9,987 nt of DNA, from positions 1 through 9,987 of the forward strand of contig CAMWIG010000061.1 of NCBI GenBank assembly GCA_947174295.1, in the 5' to 3' direction. A program made the position numbers and the translations under genes. Of the stretch, positions 1-7,599 are shown piece by piece. The stretch comes from an uncultured Alistipes sp. Lineage in GTDB: Bacteria > Bacteroidota > Bacteroidia > Bacteroidales > Rikenellaceae. Under the pieces are notes generated by a model, which saw only the letters and a list, made by a program, of their open reading frames with translations, was not told where the DNA came from and did not search any database. Position 1 is the first letter of the stretch; each line of letters begins with the position of its first letter.

Positions 1-1169
1 ACGACAATCACCTCGCCGCCCACGGCTGCGGGAGCTTCGAGAATCGCCCAGCTGAGTTTCGAGCCGACGGCTCCGTCGCGGTCGAGCGTGGCCACGGCGA
101 ACAGCAGCCGCTCGCCGGGCGCGGCCGCACCGCGCAGATATGAATCCCACGACGAAATCCACGTCTCGTACATGTTGCTCACGCTGGTCAGGTAGCCGAT
201 AATCTCCGTATCGGAGTGCGTCGAACGGTAATCGGCCGGATATACCTTGCCGTAGACATCGTCCTGAGCCACCGAGTTGCCCACGACCTTCACTTCGAGC
301 ACGTTCTCGCCGTTGCGCGTTTTGTATGCCGGCTCCACGAGGTCGGCCCAGGGGACCTCGGTCGGGAGCTGCTCGTCGGTAATGGTGAATACTTCCGAGC
401 GGGAAATCTTCGTACATGGCTTCACGGTGTTTGTCGCCTCGTCGTACTCCACGCCCATCACGGCGAAGAAATAACGGCTGCCCACGACGTGTCCGGCCAA
501 TCCCGTGTCGGACACGGGGCCAAGGTAGAAGAACTCGGCGCCCAGAGCACCGTCCAGCGAACCGCAGATGGCGAGCATCTGGTTCGAGACCTTGACAATC
601 TGCTCGGAGAAGTCGTAGTCGGTCAGTCCGTCCTCGGTGACGTATTTCTCGTCGACGAGAATGTCGGTATAGAGCATCAGCGGATCGCGCGGCTTGAACG
701 AGAACTGTATGCCGTCGGCCGACGTTATGCCCAGCTCGATGTCGAACATATCGCCCGGCAGTTCGCCGCTCGGGTCATACGGCGTGACGACCTCGCACAA
801 TCCCGGCGCGGAGTCGGAGAACTCCTCGCTGCCCGGAGCCGGGCAGGCCGTGACCGACACGGCGTATGCTGTCTGAGGCGTCAGGCCGCCGACCGAGAGC
901 GTTCTCGGCTCCAAGCGGTAGGCCTCGACGGTCGCTTCGTGCACGACCTTCGCGGTCGCCTTTTCGGTCACTTCGCAGGCGTAGCAGACGGCATGCTCGA
1001 CTGGCTGCCACTCCACACTGAACGAGTCGGGCCTCACCGAATCCTCGACCACAACGACAGCCGGAGAGTCAAGGGGTGGGGTCGAGACCAGCACGCCCGA
1101 ATCATCACCGCAGGCCGCCAACGCAGTCACGGCCGTAAACATCAAGCACAACAGGCGGAAATGTTTCAT
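1..1169 (-). CDS. Surface-type lipoprotein with a fibronectin-III-like domain, 3' end beyond window
   Basis: 389 codons are visible from the ATG at 1167-1169; no stop is reached, so the C-terminus lies left of the window. The start gives a classic lipoprotein signal peptide (MKHFRLLCLMFTAVTALAAC) with lipobox LAAC and lipidated Cys20. The residues after it are GDDSG; acidic residues right behind the cysteine resemble the Bacteroidota lipoprotein export signal, so display on the outer surface is inferred. Residues about 36-130 look like a fibronectin type III domain (SVEWQPVEHAVCYACEV, then GLTPQTAYAVSVTA). Residues about 141-262 and 290-380 seem to share a layout ending in G-x-R-x-x-FAV, perhaps two copies of one fold. 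I do not recognise the later part and assign no ligand or enzyme activity. It appears to be transcribed alone, after the terminator at 1426-1458. The lipoprotein call is secure; the function is unknown. Confidence 0.85.
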   Translation of the reverse strand, partial: MKHFRLLCLMFTAVTALAACGDDSGVLVSTPPLDSPAVVVVEDSVRPDSFSVEWQPVEHAVCYACEVTEKATAKVVHEATVEAYRLEPRTLSVGGLTPQTAYAVSVTACPAPGSEEFSDSAPGLCEVVTPYDPSGELPGDMFDIELGITSADGIQFSFKPRDPLMLYTDILVDEKYVTEDGLTDYDFSEQIVKVSNQMLAICGSLDGALGAEFFYLGPVSDTGLAGHVVGSRYFFAVMGVEYDEATNTVKPCTKISRSEVFTITDEQLPTEVPWADLVEPAYKTRNGENVLEVKVVGNSVAQDDVYGKVYPADYRSTHSDTEIIGYLTSVSNMYETWISSWDSYLRGAAAPGERLLFAVATLDRDGAVGSKLSWAILEAPAAVGGEVIV

Positions 1170-1295
1170 AATCAAAATCTGTTTTTCATTAAAAATTAAA
1201 CGGATAGCCGGGCGCCGAAACCGGCGTGCCGCAAGAGATGCCGGAAAACTTCGCTCCCTCCGCTCGCTCTTCACACCGCATTCCGTCCCGACGCT

Positions 1296-1321
1296 GCAAG
1301 ATAGCACTTTTTATCAACAAA
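1296..1321 (-). promoter_or_regulatory. Weak candidate promoter for the FN3 lipoprotein gene
   Basis: On the minus strand TATCTTGC (1296-1303) resembles the Bacteroidota -7 box TAnnTTTG with one T missing, and TTTG lies at 1318-1321. The spacer is only 14 bp, well short of the usual 19-21, so the -33 match may be chance. It is the best candidate between the upstream terminator and the start codon, and would give a leader of about 120 nt. Confidence 0.25.
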
Positions 1322-1425
1322 TCCGCACCGGCAGTCCGAAAAAAGTATTCCGTCACGTCCGCCGGCTCTCCGAGGCACGAGGTCGCAGCAGCGCGGCACG
1401 AAAACGCAGACGCCGGCACGACACG

Positions 1426-1458
1426 AAAACGCCGCCGGTCTCGGTGACCGGCGGCGTT
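1426..1458 (-). terminator. Rho-independent terminator after the M16 peptidase gene
   Basis: A perfect 13-bp G/C-rich stem (1428-1440 with 1446-1458) closes a 5-nt loop. On the minus strand it runs into TTTT, with two of the Ts inside the stem. It starts 57 bp past the peptidase stop codon. The T tract is short but the stem is very stable; the opposite strand has no T tract. Confidence 0.75.
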
Positions 1459-1514
1459 CAATCGGGTAAGCGCATGGCCGAACATCGTCGGCCGCACGCT
1501 GCCCGGCGTGGCTG

Positions 1515-4421
1515 TTAGTATCCGAACATCTCCGACTGCGAGACAATCTGCACGGGGCCGAGCGTTTTCAGATAGTCCATGTCGATATCCTTCAAGTCGC
1601 CGAGCACGCAATATACGTACTTGCGGTTCTTGATCCACTCCTGCTGGAATGCCTTGACATCCTCGATGGTCATGTTCTGCACCTTCTCGTAGACTCCCTT
1701 ATCGCGGTCGAAGTCTACGCCCTTGCCCAGAGCCGAGATGTAAGCCCAGAGCACTTGCTCCTTAATCGTGCGCTGCGTGGCGAGGTTGCCCAGCAGCTGC
1801 TGCTTGGCCAGCTCGAATGCCGCCTCCGACTCGGGCATGTTCTCGATAATCTCGTCGAACGCCTCGATTGCGGTGCGCATCTTGTCGTTCTGCGTGGCGA
1901 TGAATGCCATGTAGGTGTACGGGTCGTCGGCATGCGAACGGGTGCCCAGCACGGCATATGCCGAGTAGGCCAGCGCACGCGCCTCGCGCATCTCCTGGAA
2001 TACGATTGCGTTCATGCCGCCGCCGAAGTAGGAGTTGTAGAGCTCGATAACGGCGTCGTTGTCGGTCGAGAACGTGCGGTCGAGCGTGGTGTGCTGCGTG
2101 TAGTATATCTGCTTGGCGTCGTACTGTGCGGCGAAGACCTTGCTCTCGGGCGTAGGCAGCGGATAATAAACCGTCTTCTCTACGGGCTGCAACTCCTCGG
2201 CCACGTGGTGGGTCTTGTCGAGCTCGGCCACCAGAGCCTTCTCCGACAGCGGGCCGTAGTACATCACGCGGTGCGCGAGGTTCGGAAGATTCTTGATGCG
2301 GCCGATGAGCTCGTCGGAGGTCAGGGCGGCCAGCTGCGCGTCGGTGAGCGTCGTCGCCGCCACCTCCTCGGGGCCGTATGTCGCGAACGTGCGCAGAGCG
2401 GAGAAGTTGGCGCTCTGGTTGAGCTTGCTGTCGTTGCGCTCCTTCACGATGTCGCGTTTGAGCTCGGCGAGAATCTCGTCGTCGCCTTGCAGATTGGCCA
2501 TATACTCCTCGGCCAGCGCAAGTGCGCGCTCCATGTTTTCACCCAGACCCGAAACCACTACGTAGACGCGCTCGGGAGCGACCGACATGCCGAACGAACA
2601 TGCCAGCGAGTAGAACTCGCTCTGAATCTCCTGCAACGACTTGGAGTCGGTGCCCAGAAGGTCGATGTAGGTGGTGGCGATATCCATCGCGGGGTCGTCG
2701 TTCGAACCGAAATCGTAGAGATAAATCATCGTGAAGAGGTCGTTGGTCTCGTTCTTCTTGTAGAGAACCTCGACGTCGCGGCCGCTCATTCTGGTAATCG
2801 ACATATCCTTCTCGAAGTCGACGAATACGGGGGCGATAGGCTCGACCTCGCTCTGCTGAATCTCGACGAGGAAGTCGCTCGTGCAGTCGCGGTTGGTCAC
2901 GATGGGCGTAATGGCAGGTTTGTCGATTTTCTTCTGGTCCTTATCCTCGCCCATGCGCTTGTAGAGCACCACGTAGTTGTCGTCGCCGAGGGTCTTGTTG
3001 GCCCACGCCACGACATCCTCCTTGGTGATTCTGCCCAGACGGTCGAGCGACGTCACCTCGTCGGCCCAGTCGGTGCCGTTGATGAACGAGTCGACGAACG
3101 CCATGGCGCGGCCGCGGTTCGAATCGAGCGTGCGCATCTGGCCGAGCTTGTAGTTCGAAATGGTCGACGAAAGAAGCTCCTCGTCGAACTCGCCGTTGCG
3201 GAGCTTGGCGATTTCGCCCAGAATCAAATCCTTGACCTCGTCGAGCGACTGTCCCTCCTTGGGGTATCCCGCAGCGACGATACCGCCGCGGTCGGGCATC
3301 ATCAGGTCGAACGCGCCGGCATAGAGAATCTTCTGCTGCTGCGCGAGGTCGACGTCGATAAGGCCGCACTTGCCGTTCGAGAGTATCGAGCCTACGAGCG
3401 ACGCCATCTCGGCATCGTCGGTGGCCGCACCGCCCTCGGTGCGCCAGCCGATATAGACGAACTCGGCCTCGTTGCCGAACACCTCCTTGGTCGCGGGAGC
3501 GGTCAGCGCCTGCTCGGCGGGAGCCGAGAACTCGGGAATCTCGGGATTGGGCGCCAGAGAGCCGAAGTACTTGTCGATGATGGCGATTGTCTTCTCGGGG
3601 TCGAAGTCGCCCGACAGACAGATTGCCATGTTGTTGGGCACGTAGTAGGTCTTGTAGTAGTTCTTGATGTTGGTAATCGACGGATTTTTCAGGTGGTCCT
3701 GGAATCCGAGCACCGTGTGCTGGCCGTAGGGATGATTCGGGAACAACAGCTCCATCAGACCGTAGTAAGCCTTGTTGCCGTCGCGCGTCAGCGACATGTT
3801 GTACTCCTCGTAGACGGTTTCGAGCTCGGTGTGGAAACCGCGGATGACGCTGTTCGCGAAGCGGTCGGACTGAATCTTCGCCCAGTTCTCCACCTGATTC
3901 GAGGGGATGTTCTCGGTGTACACCGTCTCGTCGAACGACGTCCACGCATTGGTTCCCGAAGCGCCGATTGCCGCCATGAGCTTGTCGTACTCATTGGGGA
4001 TGGCCAGTTTGGCGGCCTCCTGCGACACGGAGTCGATTTGCGCATAGAGAGCCTTGCGCTCCGCGGGGTCGGTCTTCGTGCGGTAGATCTCGAACAGACG
4101 CTCGATCTCGTCGAGCATGGGCTTCTCGGCAGCGTAGTCCTGCGTACCGAACGACTCGGTACCCTTGAACATCAGGTGCTCGAAGTAGTGCGCCAGACCC
4201 GTCGTCTCGATCGGGTCGTTCTTGGCACCGACCTTCACGGCGATGAACGTCTGAATGCGCGGCTCCTCCTTGTTGACTGTCATGTAGACTTTCAGTCCGT
4301 TGTCCAGAGTGTAGATGCGGGTTTTGAGCGGATCGCCCGAAACCTTCTCGTACTTGTACTTCGAACAACCTGCGGCCAGCAATGCTACGACTACCGCCGC
4401 CAGAGTTAAAAATTTCTTCAT
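1515..4421 (-). CDS. M16 family zinc peptidase (pitrilysin/insulinase-like), lipoprotein, 968 aa
   Basis: Predicted lipid-anchored metallopeptidase acting on peptides or small unfolded proteins in the periplasm or at the outer membrane. The signal peptide ends in lipobox LAAGC with Cys19. The inverted zinc motif HxxEH is present as HYFEH (His78, Glu81 catalytic base, His82). The third zinc ligand is probably Glu206 in ELETVYEEYNMSLTRDG (199-215), with Glu199 as the second conserved acidic residue; this lines up with the pitrilysin pattern. The gap between HxxEH and Glu206 is about 45 residues longer than in pitrilysin, because of a charged helical insert near 97-145 that I recall from other Bacteroidota M16 proteins. 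NHPYGQHTVLG and the C-terminal block FQEMREARALAYSA (808-821) are further hallmarks, so both M16 halves are present and the length fits an intact two-half clamshell. The second half lacks HxxEH, as expected. It follows the DUF456 gene by 27 bp in one operon. The natural substrate is unknown. Confidence 0.95.
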   Translation of the reverse strand: MKKFLTLAAVVVALLAAGCSKYKYEKVSGDPLKTRIYTLDNGLKVYMTVNKEEPRIQTFIAVKVGAKNDPIETTGLAHYFEHLMFKGTESFGTQDYAAEKPMLDEIERLFEIYRTKTDPAERKALYAQIDSVSQEAAKLAIPNEYDKLMAAIGASGTNAWTSFDETVYTENIPSNQVENWAKIQSDRFANSVIRGFHTELETVYEEYNMSLTRDGNKAYYGLMELLFPNHPYGQHTVLGFQDHLKNPSITNIKNYYKTYYVPNNMAICLSGDFDPEKTIAIIDKYFGSLAPNPEIPEFSAPAEQALTAPATKEVFGNEAEFVYIGWRTEGGAATDDAEMASLVGSILSNGKCGLIDVDLAQQQKILYAGAFDLMMPDRGGIVAAGYPKEGQSLDEVKDLILGEIAKLRNGEFDEELLSSTISNYKLGQMRTLDSNRGRAMAFVDSFINGTDWADEVTSLDRLGRITKEDVVAWANKTLGDDNYVVLYKRMGEDKDQKKIDKPAITPIVTNRDCTSDFLVEIQQSEVEPIAPVFVDFEKDMSITRMSGRDVEVLYKKNETNDLFTMIYLYDFGSNDDPAMDIATTYIDLLGTDSKSLQEIQSEFYSLACSFGMSVAPERVYVVVSGLGENMERALALAEEYMANLQGDDEILAELKRDIVKERNDSKLNQSANFSALRTFATYGPEEVAATTLTDAQLAALTSDELIGRIKNLPNLAHRVMYYGPLSEKALVAELDKTHHVAEELQPVEKTVYYPLPTPESKVFAAQYDAKQIYYTQHTTLDRTFSTDNDAVIELYNSYFGGGMNAIVFQEMREARALAYSAYAVLGTRSHADDPYTYMAFIATQNDKMRTAIEAFDEIIENMPESEAAFELAKQQLLGNLATQRTIKEQVLWAYISALGKGVDFDRDKGVYEKVQNMTIEDVKAFQQEWIKNRKYVYCVLGDLKDIDMDYLKTLGPVQIVSQSEMFGY

Positions 4422-4448
4422 TGTTCCGATATTTAAAAAAGTTGTGTT

Positions 4449-4961
4449 TCAAAACAGCGACACCGTCCAATCCCGGAATACGGGCCAGATGTCGCACCAC
4501 ACGGCCGCCGCAATCCACAGCGCCGCCGCGAGTTTCACTCCCGTGCCGACCACGAACGAGAGGAACGAGCCGAAGCCCACTCTCATCGCCCGCGCCGTAT
4601 CGCGGCCGTCGTGCAGCAGTTCGCCTGCGACAGCGCCGACGAACGGACCGAACACGACGCCGGGCAGATTGAAAAATATCATGCCGACAATCATCCCGAC
4701 CGTGGCGCCCGTCACGCCGGCACGCGAACCGCCGAACCTGCGGGCCATGTATCCCGGCAGCAGGTAGTCGGCGACGGACACGGCTGCTGTCGCCGCCGCG
4801 AGCAGGCACATCTGCGCCGCCGACAGTTCGGAGAACGAACATCCCCATGCGCAGAGCAGTCCGGCATAGCACAACGCCGGGCCGGGAATGACTGGGACGA
4901 CACATCCCACGATTCCCGCGATGACGAGCAGAATCGCCGATATCGACAGCAGTATATCCAT
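4449..4961 (-). CDS. DUF456 family small membrane protein
   Basis: A hydrophobic protein of 170 residues with about four to five membrane segments, recognised as DUF456. It has VPVIPGPALCYAGLL near the N-terminus, the block TGATVGMIVGMIFFNLPGVV, then GPFVGAVAGELL and a final VGFGSFLSFVVGTGVKL. The Gly/Pro-rich loops and the GxxxGEL element are what identify the family; its biochemical role is not established. I chose the ATG at 4959-4961; an in-frame TTG two codons upstream (4965-4967) is possible. The promoter at 4983-5014 predicts transcription starting only about 10-15 nt upstream, so the leader is very short either way. The M16 peptidase gene starts 27 bp after the stop with no terminator between, so the two should be co-transcribed. 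A functional link is possible but is inference. Confidence 0.88.
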   Translation of the reverse strand: MDILLSISAILLVIAGIVGCVVPVIPGPALCYAGLLCAWGCSFSELSAAQMCLLAAATAAVSVADYLLPGYMARRFGGSRAGVTGATVGMIVGMIFFNLPGVVFGPFVGAVAGELLHDGRDTARAMRVGFGSFLSFVVGTGVKLAAALWIAAAVWCDIWPVFRDWTVSLF

Positions 4962-4982
4962 ATTCAAGTACCCTAACTACGG

Positions 4983-5014
4983 CAAAACTACGATTAAAAC
5001 GCCGTATTTCCAAA
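4983..5014 (-). promoter_or_regulatory. Bacteroidota-type promoter of the DUF456-M16 operon
   Basis: On the minus strand TTTG (5011-5014) is followed after exactly 20 bp by TAGTTTTG (4983-4990), a full match to the Bacteroidota consensus TTTG / TAnnTTTG. It lies 21 bp upstream of the chosen ATG and downstream of the terminator of the previous operon, which is where a promoter is expected. Confidence 0.75.
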
Positions 5015-5092
5015 TCATTCCGCCACAAAATAGCCGTATCCGCCGATAATAATGCAACGTTCGGGCGGGCTGAAAGTCAAATCGGCGCACGC

Positions 5093-5129
5093 AAAAACCG
5101 CGTCCCGAAACCATCGTCCCGGGGCGCGG
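5093..5129 (-). terminator. Rho-independent terminator of the PspC-PadR-GIN-PspC operon
   Basis: A 10-bp stem (5098-5107 with 5120-5129, one G-T pair) has a 12-nt loop and is followed on the minus strand by TTTTTG (Ts at 5093-5097). It begins 26 bp past the stop codon of the large PspC gene. Confidence 0.75.
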
Positions 5130-5155
5130 CACCGATTAACCTATGATGAGAAAAT

Positions 5156-6331
5156 TCACTCGGCCTTGGACACTGAGAACTTCGACGACTTCTTGTCGTA
5201 GACGACATCCGCATCTCCGGGACGGCCCTCTTCGATATTCTCGCGAATCATGCGCTCGGCCTGCACCGTATCGCCGTCGATGACCACGTTCGTGCGGGTG
5301 AGCAGATGCTCTTTGAGTCCGCGCCCGCCTATGATGCTCTCGCCGCGCAGCTCATACGCGGCCGTCACAGCGCATGCCACGATGGCAATCAGCCACAGCA
5401 TGAACATGACGAGAATGGATTTGGCTCCCGGCTTGCGGGATGCGATAAGACACATGAGCACGTATATGAGCATCATTACCGGCACCAGCGCCACCGAGAT
5501 TCCGAGGCACGACACCAGCGCGCTCTCCTGACCGTTGAACACGTCGCCGTAGCCGCGTATCGACACGACGATTATGCCCACTATCAGCGCGCAGGCGCTG
5601 AGAATCAAGCCGAAGACAATCAGTCCGGCGAATATTTTGAGCAGAATCAGCACTATCTGGCCGAACACCGTCACGACATTCGCCACTACGGGTTTTGCGG
5701 CGCTGTCGGCATCGGAGCTCTCCACGGTGGTTTCGCGTATCGAACGGGCCGTTATCGCCTCGCCGTTCATTTCGAGTTTCTGGCGGGCGCTGCGCGCCAC
5801 GGGCACGGCGAACCACATGAGAATGTAACCCACCACGAACATTCCGAACAGATTTCCGAACCACGAGCTCATCATCCACGAACCGGGCAGCACACCCGAC
5901 ACCATAGTCAGCAACAGCGGCAGCAGCAGCACCATGCGCACCCACACGGGGTCGGTGTCGAAATACTTCGCCAGACCGGCGCACACGCCGCCCAGCTTGG
6001 CGCTCTCCGCATCGCGGTACAGACGGCGCGGGATGCGCGGCTCGGCAGTCTTCGGCTCGCCCTCGTCCGACGACTCGGATATGTCGGCGGCAGAGCCCAT
6101 CTGCCGGATTATGTTATCTATCAACGGCTTCTCGACCACCCCCTCGCCGCTCATGGTCGAGAGTATCAGCTCGGCGATGCGGGCTTCGATGTCGGCTATT
6201 ATCTCCTCGCCGTCCTTCGAGCTGCCGTACGAGCTGCGAAGCGATTCGATGTATGCGTTCAGTGTCTGATAGGCATCGACGTCCATGGTGAAGGCCACGC
6301 CCGAGAGACTGCATTTCTTTACGTCTTTCAT
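5156..6331 (-). CDS. PspC domain membrane protein, large (391 aa), last gene of the PadR operon
   Basis: Inner membrane protein of the phage-shock-protein C superfamily. Residues 1-85 form a soluble N-terminal domain (GVAFTMDVDAY, then a DIEARIAELI helix) also found in the smaller PspC gene at the head of this operon. The PspC domain spans about 102-180: RRLYRDAESAKLGGVCAGLA followed by two membrane helices (about 132-148 and 160-178). Further hydrophobic segments lie near 220-255, 275-296 and 304-326. The C-terminal 65 residues are soluble and charged. In proteobacteria PspC senses envelope stress with PspB and PspA; no PspA or PspB is visible here, so the same mechanism cannot be assumed. 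The start codon ATG at 6329-6331 lies 29 bp after the GIN lipoprotein stop with no terminator between. Likely a membrane effector or sensor of the operon; the exact role is unknown. Confidence 0.9.
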   Translation of the reverse strand: MKDVKKCSLSGVAFTMDVDAYQTLNAYIESLRSSYGSSKDGEEIIADIEARIAELILSTMSGEGVVEKPLIDNIIRQMGSAADISESSDEGEPKTAEPRIPRRLYRDAESAKLGGVCAGLAKYFDTDPVWVRMVLLLPLLLTMVSGVLPGSWMMSSWFGNLFGMFVVGYILMWFAVPVARSARQKLEMNGEAITARSIRETTVESSDADSAAKPVVANVVTVFGQIVLILLKIFAGLIVFGLILSACALIVGIIVVSIRGYGDVFNGQESALVSCLGISVALVPVMMLIYVLMCLIASRKPGAKSILVMFMLWLIAIVACAVTAAYELRGESIIGGRGLKEHLLTRTNVVIDGDTVQAERMIRENIEEGRPGDADVVYDKKSSKFSVSKAE

Positions 6332-6360
6332 GTTTTTCTACGATTTATCGGTTAGAGACT

Positions 6361-7215
6361 CTACTCGCACGATATCTTGCTCGCGCCGCTGCAATGCCAC
6401 CCGTCTATTCGGCAATCCCCGGAATATTCGATTTTCGACGCTCCCGAGGCCGAGACATCGAGCGCACCCGAGCAGTCGGCCGAGACTTTCGAAGCACCTG
6501 CCGCCGACACCGTACAGTCGACGGTCCGCAGCTCCGACGCCGCAATTTTCGACGCGCCGGCCGCACACAGCACAGCTTCGACCGCCGCACCCTTCAACTC
6601 TATCTTGGAGGCTCCCGCAGCGGTCATGTCCACGCTCGCGGCTTCGACCTCGGCCGTGAGCTTGGAGGCTCCGGCCGCCTTTGCGTCGAGCCGTCCGTCG
6701 GAGAATTCGAGTTCGACGGACGATGCGGCCGTAGCCCTGACGTCGCACCGGCGCGCCACGACTTCGGCCTCGATTTTCGACGCCGCCGACGCATCTATGC
6801 ACACCTCGTCGGCACGGATTACCGCCTGCGACTCTATGCGTCCCGCAGAACGGGCTTCGAGCGAACGCAAACCGTCATGCCACGGAACGAACACCTCGAC
6901 GGTGCACTTCTCCACCTTTTTCAGGCCGCTGTCCAACGAGGCGATCAGAATGCCGTCGCGCACCTTGATATCGACATATTCGAGTATGTTGTCGTCGGCC
7001 CTCAGAATCACGTCCGGCGAGTCGCCGTCGGTCACTATTACCTTCACCATGCGCTCGGCGCGCACGCCCTCGTATTCGAACGCCCCCAGGTTGTGGGTCT
7101 CGATGTCGCCGCTGCCGCGAAACCCGGGCTTCGGCTTGCCTACGATGTTCTCCAAACACCCCGTATTCACCAGCATCGCTGCCAAAGCAGCTATCAATAC
7201 AGACATTTTTTTCAT
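6361..7215 (-). CDS. GIN/DUF2807 domain lipoprotein with a 19-residue repeat
   Basis: Predicted envelope lipoprotein of 284 residues. I start it at the ATG at 7213-7215; an upstream in-frame TTG directly follows the PadR stop and is less likely. The signal peptide has a Lys-rich start and ends at Cys20. Its lipobox is imperfect: Asn at -3, then Thr-Gly-Cys, so lipidation is likely but not certain. Residues about 30-130 are the head of the DUF2807 (GIN) domain, with FRGSGDIETHNLGAFEYEGV and RADDNILEYVDIKV. From about 142 the chain becomes a string of short strands marked by Ala-(Ala/Ser/Gly)-Ala-Ser-Lys turns, consistent with the repetitive beta-fold of this family. DUF2807 is annotated as a putative adhesin or autotransporter head, but a role is not proven. 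Here the gene sits between PadR (9-bp gap) and the large PspC (29-bp gap), which favours an envelope sensing or stress role over adhesion. That role is inference. Confidence 0.9.
   Translation of the reverse strand: MKKMSVLIAALAAMLVNTGCLENIVGKPKPGFRGSGDIETHNLGAFEYEGVRAERMVKVIVTDGDSPDVILRADDNILEYVDIKVRDGILIASLDSGLKKVEKCTVEVFVPWHDGLRSLEARSAGRIESQAVIRADEVCIDASAASKIEAEVVARRCDVRATAASSVELEFSDGRLDAKAAGASKLTAEVEAASVDMTAAGASKIELKGAAVEAVLCAAGASKIAASELRTVDCTVSAAGASKVSADCSGALDVSASGASKIEYSGDCRIDGWHCSGASKISCE
6376..6792 (-). repeat. Eight-copy, 19-residue protein repeat in the GIN lipoprotein
   Basis: Counting from the ATG at 7215, the motif [A/C]-[A/S/T]-[A/G]-A-S-[K/S] begins at residues 142, 161, 180, 199, 218, 238, 256 and 275. 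The steps are 19, 19, 19, 19, 20, 18 and 19 residues. Seven of the eight copies keep the Lys; the second (ATAASS) has Ser. The DNA is not a clean tandem repeat, because codons differ between copies, so selection seems to act at the protein level. A beta-helix-like stack with one rung per repeat and a column of lysines is the natural reading. Confidence 0.85.
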
Positions 7216-7224
7216 TGTTTTCAA

Positions 7225-7581
7225 TCAGTTTTCGTTTTCATTGCTCTCTTCGCGCCGTCCGTGACGGATTATGCCTATCTGCTCCACGAGTTCGTCCCAC
7301 GCATCGTCGAATACGGCCAGATACTCGGCACCGCGCTCGGTCAGCATGTAGTACTTTCGCGGCGGGCCCTGCGGCGACTCCTCCCACCGATAGGTCAGAT
7401 AGCCCGCATTTTTCAGACGTGTGAGTATCGGGTACAGCGTGCCTTCGACCACTATCATGCTCGCCTGTTTCAACTCGGCGATTATCTTCGGAGCATAGGA
7501 ATCCTCGCGGGAAAGTATTGCGAGGATGCAGTACTCCAAAATTCCTTTGCGCATCTGCGCCTTTACGTTCTCCTCATTCAT
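7225..7581 (-). CDS. PadR family transcriptional regulator
   Basis: A compact DNA-binding protein of 118 residues. The PadR winged helix-turn-helix fills residues about 8-82: MRKGILEYCILAILS, the recognition region VEGTLYPILTRLKNAGYL, then the wing WEESPQGPPRKYYMLTERG, which is very close to the family consensus. A C-terminal helix (about 84-104) would form the dimer, followed by a short polar tail. PadR proteins are usually repressors that respond to small hydrophobic molecules or membrane-active agents and commonly regulate their own operon or a neighbouring membrane protein. Here it lies second in the operon, 18 bp after the small PspC gene and 9 bp before the GIN lipoprotein, so autoregulation of the operon from the promoter at 8161-8192 is the simplest model. 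The ligand is unknown. The ATG at 7579-7581 fits the family N-terminus. Confidence 0.95.
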   Translation of the reverse strand: MNEENVKAQMRKGILEYCILAILSREDSYAPKIIAELKQASMIVVEGTLYPILTRLKNAGYLTYRWEESPQGPPRKYYMLTERGAEYLAVFDDAWDELVEQIGIIRHGRREESNENEN

Positions 7582-7599
7582 ATACTGATGATTTTAGTT

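Larger units (their letters stand above)
1170..1514. other. Intergenic region of 345 bp between M16 peptidase and FN3 lipoprotein
   Basis: The right side (1426-1458) holds the terminator of the peptidase operon. The left side is the untranslated leader of the lipoprotein gene, with a weak promoter candidate and a small 5-bp hairpin (1213-1217 with 1222-1226). The last 30 bases before the ATG are A/T-rich with no Shine-Dalgarno motif, as usual in Bacteroidota. An 11-bp direct repeat, CACGAAAACGC, occurs at 1397-1407 and 1422-1432; the second copy overlaps the terminator tail. Open frames here lack any recognisable protein and look like chance. Confidence 0.7.

Noticed and set aside
216..1199. 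Plus-strand open frame (327 codons) opposite the FN3 lipoprotein
   Set aside because: The minus strand encodes a clean lipoprotein with signal peptide and FN3 pattern; the plus frame has none.
1755..4409. Very long plus-strand open frame (884 codons) opposite the M16 peptidase gene
   Set aside because: It mirrors a clearly conserved gene, its product is a low-complexity Val/Leu/Arg/His mixture with no family motif, and GC-rich codon use leaves the antisense frame without stops.
5306..6355. Plus-strand open frame (349 codons) opposite the large PspC gene
   Set aside because: His/Arg/Ala-rich translation without domains, fully antisense to a recognised PspC protein.
6376..6792. The repeat region of the GIN lipoprotein as a CRISPR array or DNA tandem repeat
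   Set aside because: Conservation is at the protein level only; the nucleotide units differ and there are no spacers, and the frame is open throughout.
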